Shown: positions 1-7,081 of the stretch, in pieces
Layout of the letters: each line of letters starts with the position of its first letter
How positions within the stretch are numbered: position 1 is the stretch's first letter
DNA from: Methanomicrobiales archaeon
GTDB lineage: Archaea; Halobacteriota; Methanomicrobia; Methanomicrobiales; Methanoculleaceae
Direction: 5' to 3'
DNA length: 17,271 bases
Assembly (NCBI GenBank): GCA_012521035.1
Contig: JAAYND010000200.1
Span: forward strand, 1 to 17,271
Notes under the pieces: model-generated
Seen by the model: the letters and a program-made list of their open reading frames with translations, nothing else
Database searches by the model: none
What the model was told of the DNA's origin: nothing
Made by a program: the position numbers and the translations under genes

Positions 1-634
1 CCAGGAGGTAGAGGGGGATGAAGGCGACGACGACAAAGGTCAGCCTGAGGTTTAAGGTGCAGAGGATCGCGAAGGCGAAGACGACGTAGAGGGCGTTTGC
101 AACGATCTGGGGGAGGTACTGGGAGATGGTGTACTGCAGGATCTGAACGTCGTCTGAGAGGCGGGAGAGGATGTAGCCGGTCTGTTGCGACTTGAAGTAC
201 GAGAGCGGGAAGCCCAGGACGTGCTCGAAGAGTGCGGTCTGGAGGTTGAAGGCGTAGTCTTCCCGGAACCGTGCCGTCCAGTAGTTCCTGACGAGATCCA
301 TGCTGCCGGTGAAGAACCCGAGCACCAGGGGGGCGGCGACGAGGGCGTTGAGCGATGAGAGGAGCCCGCCGGCCCCTGCAAGGAGGCTCCCGGGGTCAGG
401 GGTCTCGCCCAGCAGGACGTTGTCGATGAAGAACTTGATGCTGAGCGGGAGGACGGTCTTTGCGGCGGAGACAAGAACCATGGCTACGAGGGCCAGAACG
501 CCCACCTTCCAGATCGGGCGGGCGAACCGGAGGAAGAAGACAGGGTCTGAGGGACGGAGATCCCTCTCCGCCTTCGCCGGCAGACGCATGGTCTCCCGGG
601 CAAAGGCGATGGCACGCCGGAAATTACCTCTCAT
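1..634 (-). CDS. ABC exporter, N-terminal membrane part (partial at window edge)
   Basis: The frame is open from an ATG at 634 to the window edge, giving 211 codons without a stop. The remaining membrane helices and the nucleotide-binding domain lie outside. The protein has a soluble, basic N-terminus of about 40 residues, then a hydrophobic helix (about 44-66, containing VGVLALVAMVLVSAAK). The sequence FPLSYFKSQQTGYILSRLSDDV (about 143-164) is the typical cytoplasmic region of type IV (MsbA-like) ABC exporters, and two further hydrophobic helices follow (about 172-211). Members of this family export lipids, drugs or peptides as dimers; the substrate here cannot be told. A TAA stop lies in frame five codons upstream of the chosen ATG, so the start is well bounded. 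There is no clear Shine-Dalgarno sequence. A second in-frame ATG at residue 16, preceded by GGGAG, is an alternative start. Confidence 0.85.
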   Translation of the reverse strand, partial: MRGNFRRAIAFARETMRLPAKAERDLRPSDPVFFLRFARPIWKVGVLALVAMVLVSAAKTVLPLSIKFFIDNVLLGETPDPGSLLAGAGGLLSSLNALVAAPLVLGFFTGSMDLVRNYWTARFREDYAFNLQTALFEHVLGFPLSYFKSQQTGYILSRLSDDVQILQYTISQYLPQIVANALYVVFAFAILCTLNLRLTFVVVAFIPLYLL

Positions 635-675
635 GGCAGGGTCAGGTTAAGAGGAGATGTATCCAGTGTGCGCTC

Positions 676-692
676 ACCGATATATCCTTTCG
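676..692 (-). promoter_or_regulatory. Putative BRE/TATA promoter of the ABC exporter gene
   Basis: On the minus strand this reads GCGAAAGGATATATCGG, an A-rich BRE-like stretch followed by a TATA box. Its centre near 683 predicts a transcript start around 656, giving a leader of about 20 nt before the ATG at 634. This is the only clear TATA-like element in the 247-nt gap between this gene and the phosphofructokinase gene. Confidence 0.45.
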
Positions 693-834
693 CCCCCGGG
701 AGCGCCTGCTCTCTGGTGTGGGTGGTCAGCAGTATTCTTCGCCCCGGGCGGCGCCTGGCTCATACGTCCTGAGCGTAGCGCCACCGGCGGGCTCGCCGCA
801 GGGTTTTTCAGCCGGACGGGTGGCGAGGGATGGT

Positions 835-887
835 CTCAAAACCTGGTTTGAGGTAGCGATCAGAGGGTGGCCTGATAGAGGCTACCC
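835..887 (-). terminator. Hairpins after the phosphofructokinase gene
   Basis: There are two inverted repeats here. The first is CTCAAA (835-840) and TTTGAG (847-852) with a 6-nt loop. The second is GGGTGGCC (865-872) and GGCTACCC (880-887) with a 7-nt loop and one G-T pair on the plus strand, and it overlaps the phosphofructokinase stop codon. Either may fold at the 3' end of the aldolase-phosphofructokinase transcript. No long U-tract follows, so calling this a terminator is tentative. Confidence 0.3.
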
Positions 888-1916
888 GCCATAAAAGATG
901 CTTGCGATCTTGTAGAGATCCATATCCACGGTCTTGAGGTGCGCCACCGCCTCCTCGAGCGGGACCGCTATGATATCATTCCCCCGGAGCGCGACCATCT
1001 TCCCGAAGTCCTTCTCCTTGATGAGCTCCACCGCCGCCACCCCGAACCGGGTCGCGAGCACCCGGTCGTGTGCTGTCGGGATCCCGCCCCGCTGGACATG
1101 CCCGAGCACCGTCACCCGCGCCTCCATACCGAACCTCTTCTCGAGTTCATCGCGCAGGTATATCCCGATACCGCCGAGCGTCGCGTGCCCGAACTCATCA
1201 ACCCTGTCGGACTGGGTGATCGCATCCTCCATCCCCTTCGGCCGGGCGCCCTCGGCGGCCACGACGATGCTGAACTTCTTCCCCTTATCGTGGCGCGCCT
1301 GGAGGTGCCGGGTGACCTCATCGAGATCGAACGGGATCTCCGGGATGAGTATCTGGTCCGCTCCGCCCGCGATCCCGGCCATCGTCGCGATCCACCCGGC
1401 ATGCCGGCCCATCACCTCCACCACCATGACCCGGTGATGCGACTCCGCCGTCGTGTGGAGGCGATCGATCGCCTCGGTGACGATCGAGATAGCGGTATCA
1501 AACCCGAAGGTGTAATCGGTCGCAGCGACGTCGTTATCGATGGTCTTTGGGACTCCGACCACCGGTATACCCAGCTTTGAGAGTTTATTCGCGACACCGA
1601 GCGTATCTTCGCCCCCGATCGCGACCAGCGCATCGATCCCGAACCTCCTTATGTTGTCGCGCACCCGCTGGATGTCAGCCTCGCTCTTGAAGGGGTTTGT
1701 CCGCGACGTTCCGAGGATCGTCCCCCCCTTCGGGAGGATCCCGCTCACCGAGTAATCGGTGAGCGGTTCGACATCTCCGACAACCAGTCCGTGCCATCCA
1801 TCCCGGATCCCGATCGTATCAAACCCGTACTTCGCCCCGGCCCGCACAACCGCACGGATCACCGCGTTCAATCCGGGACAATCTCCTCCTCCGGTCAGGA
1901 CGCCGACTGTCGTCAT
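882..1916 (-). CDS. 6-phosphofructokinase, PfkA family, probably pyrophosphate-dependent
   Basis: This 344-residue protein should phosphorylate fructose 6-phosphate to fructose 1,6-bisphosphate in the cytoplasm. Family motifs appear in order: GGGDCPGLN (9-17, phosphoryl-donor loop), GGEDTLG (101-107), PKTIDND (123-129, with the catalytic base region), MGRHAGW (169-175), AAEGA (220-224) and LGHVQRGG (271-278). Residues 104 and 124 are Asp and Lys. In the characterised family, Gly104 goes with ATP use and Asp104 with pyrophosphate use; Lys124 is also found in the pyrophosphate enzymes. Donor preference is therefore inferred, not proven. The start is supported by GGAGG eight bases before the ATG (1925-1929), embedded in the last codons of the aldolase gene with only 4 nt between the genes. 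This suggests translational coupling. If pyrophosphate is the donor, the step is reversible and could serve glycolysis or gluconeogenesis. The GGED residues also resemble actinobacterial group III enzymes. Confidence 0.92.
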   Translation of the reverse strand: MTTVGVLTGGGDCPGLNAVIRAVVRAGAKYGFDTIGIRDGWHGLVVGDVEPLTDYSVSGILPKGGTILGTSRTNPFKSEADIQRVRDNIRRFGIDALVAIGGEDTLGVANKLSKLGIPVVGVPKTIDNDVAATDYTFGFDTAISIVTEAIDRLHTTAESHHRVMVVEVMGRHAGWIATMAGIAGGADQILIPEIPFDLDEVTRHLQARHDKGKKFSIVVAAEGARPKGMEDAITQSDRVDEFGHATLGGIGIYLRDELEKRFGMEARVTVLGHVQRGGIPTAHDRVLATRFGVAAVELIKEKDFGKMVALRGNDIIAVPLEEAVAHLKTVDMDLYKIASIFYGG

Positions 1917-1920
1917 ACCA

Positions 1921-2838
1921 CTATCCTCCCCCGTAGATACTCATCGCGTCGCCCACGCTCGCACCGTCGAGGGTGATCGCTGATATCGCGTTGCAGAACC
2001 GCACCGCCTCATCGAGCGACCGCTGGTGGATGTTTCTCCCGGTCGCATTCCCGACCGCACCACCGATGTGGATCTGGTCATGGAGCTGTTGCAGGAACTC
2101 CGGCACGCTCACCTGTGATCCGCCCGAACAGACGACACCCGTCCGCCCGGCAGCTGCCACGGCCTCCTGGAGAAGCGCCGCATCGGCCACTCCTTCGATT
2201 TTTGGCGGATTTACCTTCACAAAGTCGCTCCCGATCGCCGCAGCGACCCCCGCTGCGCCCGCGACCAGGTGAGGATCGCGCTCGTCCTTGACCGCGCTGC
2301 CCCGTGGATACATCCAGAGCACGGTGATAAGGCCGTGTCTATGCGCCTGGTAGACAGCCTGCGCCGCCTGGTAGAGCATCAGAGGTTCGTACTCGCTCCC
2401 GAGGTAGACGGTGTAGCCGACGCCGAGAATCGAGAGGCCCGACTCATCCCGGAGGTCAACTACCTGCCGGACGTGGTAGAGCTCTGAGCTGGCCGGGTCG
2501 CTCTGGGCCGTCTTGATCAGGTTGGTCTTCGAGTTGAGTTTGACCAGGTAGGGCACATCCGGGTAGTCCCCGCCGTACCGGGCGAGCAGCCCGAGCTGTG
2601 TTGCAAAGACTCCGATCCTCCCTTTGTTTGCGATCCTGAAGAGGTGTTCGGGGTCAGCATCATCCGGGTGGATGCCCTCCCCGGCGAAGTCATCGTTGAG
2701 ATGCTCGATCTTCTGGTCGCCGGCAAAGAGCATCAGTTTCCCGGTATTGTGTGTTATCCTTCGGTAGTTCTCCCGGTACCTCTCTCTCTCCCCCGGAGGC
2801 ACATCAAGAGGGATCCTGATATCGGATGCTTGTGGCAT
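1921..2838 (-). CDS. Class I fructose-bisphosphate aldolase, archaeal DhnA/FbaB type
   Basis: This 305-residue TIM-barrel enzyme should interconvert fructose 1,6-bisphosphate with dihydroxyacetone phosphate and glyceraldehyde 3-phosphate through a Schiff-base lysine. DQKIEH (41-46) corresponds to the family's phosphate/active-site strand. The predicted Schiff-base lysine is K208 in GSDFVKVN. GG-containing phosphate-binding turns occur at SGG (238-240) and GGAVGNATGR (259-268). Co-transcription with phosphofructokinase directly downstream favours the sugar aldolase over the related methanogen enzyme for aromatic amino acid precursors (ADH synthase), which is shorter, near 270 residues. It is the first gene of the operon. 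The TATA-like element lies about 25 nt before the ATG and there is no good Shine-Dalgarno sequence, so the message may be leaderless. The protein ends in YGGG, much like the phosphofructokinase end YGG. Confidence 0.88.
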   Translation of the reverse strand: MPQASDIRIPLDVPPGERERYRENYRRITHNTGKLMLFAGDQKIEHLNDDFAGEGIHPDDADPEHLFRIANKGRIGVFATQLGLLARYGGDYPDVPYLVKLNSKTNLIKTAQSDPASSELYHVRQVVDLRDESGLSILGVGYTVYLGSEYEPLMLYQAAQAVYQAHRHGLITVLWMYPRGSAVKDERDPHLVAGAAGVAAAIGSDFVKVNPPKIEGVADAALLQEAVAAAGRTGVVCSGGSQVSVPEFLQQLHDQIHIGGAVGNATGRNIHQRSLDEAVRFCNAISAITLDGASVGDAMSIYGGG

Positions 2839-2857
2839 ACTCTTCTCATCTCAGCCC

Positions 2858-2872
2858 TGTATACTTAAGTGT
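2858..2872 (-). promoter_or_regulatory. TATA element of the aldolase-phosphofructokinase operon
   Basis: The minus strand reads CACTTAAGTATACAGGG. The TATA-like core TTAAGTATA is centred near 2863, about 25 nt before the aldolase ATG at 2838. Typical archaeal spacing then places the transcript start at or within a few bases of the start codon. Confidence 0.5.
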
Positions 2873-3074
2873 TGCTGGAGATCCCGGGCATGCGATCAAC
2901 CGGCGCCTGACCGGCCTGCCGGAAGGAGGAGGACTCGAAGGATCGGCTCTTTCTGGCAAAAACAGCGCCCCTCAGACCCCGGCTACCCGGTCACTGAAGA
3001 TGAGCAGGACTCTCTATCTCCCCCCGAACAGGTTGCCCCGCACTCATCCGGGATCTGGAAAAAATTAGGGAACG

Positions 3075-3099
3075 TTTATTTTGTTTTCCGTCAAAACAA
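3075..3099 (+). promoter_or_regulatory. TATA box with adjoining inverted-repeat operator before the amino acid transporter
   Basis: TTTATTTT at 3075-3082 is a TATA-like element, which predicts a transcript start near 3106 and a leader of about 60 nt. A perfect inverted repeat, TTGTTTT (3081-3087) CCGTC AAAACAA (3093-3099), begins at the end of the TATA box and ends before the predicted start. That is where an archaeal repressor would block polymerase. The surroundings are GC-rich, so the A/T-rich symmetric element stands out. Confidence 0.5.
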
Positions 3100-3117
3100 T
3101 TCGTAGAGTGGCCGGTT

Positions 3118-3142
3118 CTCTCCCTCCCGGCTGAGGGAAGAG
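3118..3142 (+). other. Possible leader hairpin of the transporter operon
   Basis: CTCTCCCTC (3118-3126) pairs with GAGGGA-A-GAG (3133-3142) across a CCGGCT loop, giving nine base pairs with one bulged A. It lies in the predicted 5' leader between the transcript start and the permease ATG at 3169. It could affect message stability or attenuation. No known riboswitch is recognised. Confidence 0.3.
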
Positions 3143-3168
3143 GCGCACAATAATTCAGGGATAGCCAA

Positions 3169-3846
3169 ATGGACGTTCTGTCAATCCTTATCGACTGGTC
3201 TCCGTACATCGTCACAGGCATTGCCGCCACGCTCGGCCTTGTCCTGATCGCGCTTGGCATCGGCGTCCTTCTCGGGCTGCCCATGGCGCTCGGTCAGGTC
3301 TACGGCTCGCGCCCGGTACGCTGGGTCATCGGGGTCTATGTCTGGTTCTTCCGGGGTCTCCCCATCCTCGTTCTGCTCTTCCTCTTCTGGTTTGGCATAT
3401 TTCCCGGGATCGGGCTCGGTGATGTACCGGCGTTCTTCGTCGGCGCGGTCGTGCTGGGTCTCCGGGGGGCGGCATACCAGTCCCAGATCTTCCGGGGGGC
3501 CATCCAGTCGATCAGCGAAGGGCAGATGATCGCGGCTCGCTCTCTCGGGATGAGCAGGTTTGTCGCCATCTGTTCCGTTATTCTCCCCCAGGCGATGCGC
3601 ATAGCGCTTCCAGGATGGTCAAATGAGTACCCCAACATGCTGACCGATTCTGCGGTCTGCTACGCCATCGGGGTCGCTGAACTGCTCACTATCACATCAA
3701 GGATCGTCGCACAGACCTACCTGACTATGCCGATCTTCCTTGTCTCGGCGGGGATATTCATCCTCTTGAACTACGGGGGCATCAAAGTCCTGCACGGACT
3801 GGAGAGGAGGATCGCTATTCCCGGATTTGGATCCGGAGCGGTGTAG
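3169..3846 (+). CDS. Polar amino acid ABC transporter permease (first subunit)
   Basis: This 225-residue integral membrane subunit belongs to the HisM/HisQ/GlnP-like family. Hydrophobic helices are visible around residues 12-38, 50-75, 80-98 and 180-205. The cytoplasmic EAA-type coupling loop reads GAIQSISEGQMIAARSLGM (about 110-128), with the family-typical IQSI..GQ.EAA.SLG pattern in which the first A-A pair is retained and E is replaced by I. With the second permease and the ATPase it should form the membrane channel of an importer for amino acids or similar small solutes; the substrate cannot be read from the sequence. A weak AGGGAT lies just before the ATG. The ATPase gene follows after only 3 nt, indicating one operon. 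The partner permease at 4615 is a paralogue of the same fold. Confidence 0.88.
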   Translation: MDVLSILIDWSPYIVTGIAATLGLVLIALGIGVLLGLPMALGQVYGSRPVRWVIGVYVWFFRGLPILVLLFLFWFGIFPGIGLGDVPAFFVGAVVLGLRGAAYQSQIFRGAIQSISEGQMIAARSLGMSRFVAICSVILPQAMRIALPGWSNEYPNMLTDSAVCYAIGVAELLTITSRIVAQTYLTMPIFLVSAGIFILLNYGGIKVLHGLERRIAIPGFGSGAV

Positions 3847-3849
3847 AAC

Positions 3850-4605
3850 ATGAATGATAACAACATTGTGCTGAGGGTTGAGGATATACACAAATCCTTC
3901 GGGAATAATGAGGTACTCCGCGGGATCTCGTTTGATGTCAGGAGAGGCGAGACGAAGGTCTTCATCGGCCCGTCCGGGACAGGAAAGAGCACGCTTCTCC
4001 GGTGCATCAATCAACTGACGGTACCCGACCGCGGGAGTGTCTGGCTCGACGGCGAGGAGGTCACGAACTCGGGAGCCCGGATCAACTACTTCCGGCAGAA
4101 GATCGGGATGGTCTTTCAGAACTACTACCTCTTCGACCACCTCACCGCGCTCAAGAACGTTGAACTGGCGCTGCTCAAGGTCAGGGGTATGAGCAAGAGC
4201 GAGGCGCGCGAGAAGGCCCTCATCGAACTCCGGCAGGTGGGGCTGGAAGACTGGGCCGACCACTACCCGGCCGAGCTCTCCGGGGGCCAGGCCCAGCGGG
4301 TGTCCATCGCCCGGGCGCTTGCCATGGACCCGGATGTCATCCTCTTCGATGAACCGACATCCGCGCTTGACCCCGAACTGACCCGCGAGGTGCTCGAGGT
4401 CATGAGGAAACTCGCCCAGCAGGGGATGACGATGCTCGTCGTCACCCACGAGATGGGGTTCGCCTGCTCGGTGGCGACCGAGATCCTCTTCATGGAGAAC
4501 GGCGTCGTGGCCGAGCAGGGGACGCCGGATCTGCTCATGCACGATCCGCGATTCACCCGGATGAAGAACTTCATCGGTCAGTTCGATAGTTACCGGGGAG
4601 ACTGA
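3850..4605 (+). CDS. Polar amino acid ABC transporter ATP-binding subunit
   Basis: This 251-residue ATPase powers the importer formed with the flanking permeases at the cytoplasmic membrane face. All nucleotide-binding elements are present: Walker A GPSGTGKST (40-48), Q-loop glutamine Q90, signature LSGGQAQR (143-150), Walker B VILFDE (163-168), D-loop SALD (171-174) and switch histidine H200. Its length and the sequence around LLRCIN and EMGFA match the HisP/GlnQ family for polar amino acids. It starts 3 nt after the first permease stop, and the second permease follows 9 nt after its own stop, so the three subunits should be made together. No solute-binding protein is encoded beside it. Confidence 0.93.
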   Translation: MNDNNIVLRVEDIHKSFGNNEVLRGISFDVRRGETKVFIGPSGTGKSTLLRCINQLTVPDRGSVWLDGEEVTNSGARINYFRQKIGMVFQNYYLFDHLTALKNVELALLKVRGMSKSEAREKALIELRQVGLEDWADHYPAELSGGQAQRVSIARALAMDPDVILFDEPTSALDPELTREVLEVMRKLAQQGMTMLVVTHEMGFACSVATEILFMENGVVAEQGTPDLLMHDPRFTRMKNFIGQFDSYRGD

Positions 4606-4614
4606 GAGATAGGT

Positions 4615-5298
4615 ATGGACCAGATCGCCTTCATCTTTGATATCCTCCTCCCGGCGCTGATGCAGGGGCTGGTTATAACCCTGAAGCTGATCGTATGGTC
4701 CGCACCGTTCGGCCTCGCGCTCGGGATCGGCGTCGCGGCGGGGAGACAGTACGGCGGTCCTGTTCTCTCATGGGTCTGCAAGATGTTCGTCTTCCTCATC
4801 AAGGGAACACCGCTCCTCCTCCTCCTCTTCATCCTCTACTTCGGTCTCCCGTCGATAGGGATCACCTTCACCGCATTCACCGCATCGGTTATCGGGTTTA
4901 TCCTCTGTAACGGTGCCTACAACTCCGAGTATATCCGGGGCGCTCTCCTCTCGATCAAGGATGGCCAGATGATCGCCGCACAGGCGCTGGGGATGACCCG
5001 GGCGCAGGCGATCAGGAACGTCATCATGCCGCAGGCACTCCGCCGGGCGATACCAGGGCTCTCTAACGAGTTCATCTACCTGATCAAGTACTCATCGCTC
5101 GCCTACATGATCACGGTCGTCGAGCTCTCCGGTGTGGGGAAGAACGTGGCGACGAAGTACTTCATCTACACGGAGACGTTCATGGTTGTCGGCATCGTCT
5201 ACCTTGTCCTCGTGACGATCACGACCATCGCCGTCAATATCCTTGAGAAGCGCGTGGCAGTCCCGGGTATGAACAGGGCTGCCGCCGCCCAGCTATAA
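4615..5298 (+). CDS. Polar amino acid ABC transporter permease (second subunit)
   Basis: This 227-residue membrane subunit is homologous to the permease at 3169. Hydrophobic helices lie around residues 8-40, 55-78, 83-100 and 180-205. The EAA-type loop reads GALLSIKDGQMIAAQALGM (about 109-127), followed by the typical IMPQALRRAIPGLSNEFI. It should pair with the first permease as a heterodimeric channel coupled to the ATPase. It is the last gene of the plus-strand operon. The next gene, at 5414, is convergent, and no binding-protein gene follows. GGAG and AGGT elements lie upstream of the ATG. Confidence 0.9.
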   Translation: MDQIAFIFDILLPALMQGLVITLKLIVWSAPFGLALGIGVAAGRQYGGPVLSWVCKMFVFLIKGTPLLLLLFILYFGLPSIGITFTAFTASVIGFILCNGAYNSEYIRGALLSIKDGQMIAAQALGMTRAQAIRNVIMPQALRRAIPGLSNEFIYLIKYSSLAYMITVVELSGVGKNVATKYFIYTETFMVVGIVYLVLVTITTIAVNILEKRVAVPGMNRAAAAQL

Positions 5299-5380
5299 CC
5301 CTTCTTCTACGTGGAGGTCGCGACCACGCGATCGAGATGAGGAGGAGCAACCTATCGGTATCCGTGGCTGCCCGCCGGCA

Positions 5381-5400
5381 ACCCGGGTAAAAAAAAGGGA
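5381..5400 (-). terminator. T8-tract terminator of the DUF2148-beta-RFAP synthase operon
   Basis: On the minus strand a run of eight T (5396 to 5389) lies 18 nt past the beta-RFAP synthase stop codon, followed by ACCCGGGT, which is itself palindromic. A T-tract in GC-rich surroundings is the usual archaeal intrinsic terminator. The same gap must also end the convergent transporter transcript, for which no separate signal is evident. Confidence 0.6.
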
Positions 5401-5413
5401 TGTCGAAGAGTCT

Positions 5414-6496
5414 CTACGCCCTCTCCTCAACCCGGATCTTCAACCCCTCGTTGTCAACCTCTGTTGCTATAGCGATCTTGAGGCCCACGGACGAGAGGAT
5501 CGTCCTGACCTCGTCCTCCGGGCGATCGGTGACGATGGCAATGGAGGGGCCGACCGAACTCATACCGACGAACTCGAGGCCGGCGTTCCGGAGAGCCGCC
5601 ATGTAGCGGTAGAGTTCAAACCCGTGGTGCTCGACCTCGGCGCGCTTTGATCCCCGGAACTCGATCTCCCAGATCACATCGCCGATCTTTGCAAGGTTGC
5701 CCTGTTCGAGCGCCGGTATGAGATCCATCATGGTGAGATACGATTTCAGCGTACGGTCGCGGTAGTCGAGGGTCCGCGCCTTGTTCATCAGGAGATCGAA
5801 CTCCTTCTCTCCCGCTGATGAGATATCTGATGGCGGGATGGCGATATAGACCCGCATCCCCTCCGCAAATGCGTGCTGGTAGATAAGCGTCAGCTCATCA
5901 CCCATAACGACCATCCCGCCGTATATGCTGGCTGCCGGGCCGACGCCCGTCTCAAACCCGAACGCGACATTTCTGGTCTCGGTCTCCTCGACAAAGTTGT
6001 TGCCGAGAAGCAGGCGGAGCTGGTTTGAGGTCAGAGGGGATCCCACCGCGGCGTTGAGGGCGCTTGCGACCGTGATGAGTATGGTGCTCGTGGACCCGAG
6101 GCCCACGTGTTCATGCATGTGGTCGCGCGCACGGATCCGGAACCCTCCGGTGTATCCGACGACGTGCTTGAAGACCTCCACGAAGTGCCGGAGTATGGGT
6201 TCGCGGGTATAATCGATATCGATCCCCGATGCTGTACACTCGACCTCGGCGGTGCAGTAGGTCTGGATGGCAAACCCGATGCCGCCACCTCCGGGGCGAT
6301 CCGGGGAGAACCGGTTCATATCAAGCACGGTGAGGTGGATCCGGGCAGGAGCATCAACGATGACGGTGCCGGTGACCGGTGAGAGGTTGTAGGTCTTACG
6401 AAGGCCGCACGGCCTGATCTTCTCGCCGGGTGCAAAGGAGGTGAACTCGTACTCGACGAGATCGAGATCCCCTCCCCTGATCTTCATGATGGCCAT
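5414..6496 (-). CDS. mptG: Beta-ribofuranosylaminobenzene 5'-phosphate synthase (methanopterin biosynthesis)
   Basis: This 360-residue GHMP-superfamily protein matches beta-RFAP synthase. That enzyme condenses phosphoribosyl pyrophosphate with a 4-hydroxybenzoate/4-aminobenzoate-type acceptor, with loss of carbon dioxide and pyrophosphate, in the pathway to tetrahydromethanopterin. Visible hallmarks are DAPARIHLTVLDMN (48-61, start of the GHMP core), PGGGGIGFAI (68-77) and the phosphate-binding loop HVGLGSTS (130-137). FRGSKRAE and VGMSSVGPSIAIV follow in the C-terminal half. The core is preceded by about 45 extra residues (EYEFTSFAPGEKIRPCGLRK and following) compared with the family as I know it. 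The gene begins 11 nt after the DUF2148 stop, so the two share a transcript. No strong Shine-Dalgarno sequence is seen, and M4 is a possible alternative start. Confidence 0.85.
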   Translation of the reverse strand: MAIMKIRGGDLDLVEYEFTSFAPGEKIRPCGLRKTYNLSPVTGTVIVDAPARIHLTVLDMNRFSPDRPGGGGIGFAIQTYCTAEVECTASGIDIDYTREPILRHFVEVFKHVVGYTGGFRIRARDHMHEHVGLGSTSTILITVASALNAAVGSPLTSNQLRLLLGNNFVEETETRNVAFGFETGVGPAASIYGGMVVMGDELTLIYQHAFAEGMRVYIAIPPSDISSAGEKEFDLLMNKARTLDYRDRTLKSYLTMMDLIPALEQGNLAKIGDVIWEIEFRGSKRAEVEHHGFELYRYMAALRNAGLEFVGMSSVGPSIAIVTDRPEDEVRTILSSVGLKIAIATEVDNEGLKIRVEERA

Positions 6497-6507
6497 GTTG
6501 TATCCGG

Positions 6508-7059
6508 TTACCGTGTGCGGTCAAAGAAGATATTCTTTCCAGATGCCCGGAGCGGGATGCCATACGCAACACCGCATCCCTCCAGCCACCCGAGCGAGAG
6601 CGCGCCGACGCCGGCGGTGTACATAACCCGGTTGTCGACGTTATGGATGCTCGCAGTCTTTACAGCAGATCCGACCGCGATACCGAGATCGGCCATCCTG
6701 AGGGTGCAGTTTGGACCCCTGAACGGTGTGGTCTCTCCGGAGTTCTCCTCCTGCGCCTGGAGCATCTCCGCACAGGTGGAGTACCCGCACCCGCCGCAGT
6801 CGAGGTTCACGGTGCTCTCCAGAAGTGTGCCGATGATGAGGCAGGCATCACTCATCTCGACGTTCCCTGCATCCCGTATGAAGAACGGGGCATCGTGGCT
6901 CTCGCCGAACTCCCGCATCGCCTGTGCGAGTATCTTCAGGTCTTTTCCGGCCACGAGCATCGTCTGGATAACATCCGTACCTCTTGCCTTCGGGGCCGTC
7001 CGTGCAGAGAGCGTCATCAGCTGAGCAACAGTCTTTACGGCATCAGATTCGAGAGTCAT
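6508..7059 (-). CDS. DUF2148 protein with a ferredoxin-like four-cysteine motif
   Basis: This 183-residue protein resembles the uncharacterised DUF2148 (COG4739) family of methanogens and other anaerobes. Cysteines C88, C91, C96 and C118 are spaced C-x2-C-x4-C-x21-C, within CGGCGYSTC and GPNC. This pattern resembles [4Fe-4S] sites of acetyl-CoA synthase-type corrinoid proteins. Two more cysteines are at 73 and 162. The N-terminal helix-rich part contains ARGTDVIQTMLVAGKDL. Its biochemical role is unknown; an iron-sulfur redox or sensing role is inferred from the cysteines. It is the first gene of an operon with beta-RFAP synthase 11 nt downstream. Its TATA element lies about 28 nt before the ATG, so the message is probably leaderless. 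Confidence 0.75.
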   Translation of the reverse strand: MTLESDAVKTVAQLMTLSARTAPKARGTDVIQTMLVAGKDLKILAQAMREFGESHDAPFFIRDAGNVEMSDACLIIGTLLESTVNLDCGGCGYSTCAEMLQAQEENSGETTPFRGPNCTLRMADLGIAVGSAVKTASIHNVDNRVMYTAGVGALSLGWLEGCGVAYGIPLRASGKNIFFDRTR

Positions 7060-7081
7060 GGGAGTAGGTATCGCCGATGAG

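Noticed and set aside
52..474. Ser/Thr-rich 140-codon minus-strand frame
   Set aside because: It is a different frame of the same strand as the ABC exporter, which is open throughout and has helices and the coupling region.
939..1580. Plus-strand frames opposite phosphofructokinase
   Set aside because: They are His/Arg/Pro-rich shadows of a well-supported gene.
3697..4542. 281-codon minus-strand frame opposite the ABC ATPase
   Set aside because: The ATPase on the plus strand has every expected motif. The antisense frame has none and no ribosome-binding site.
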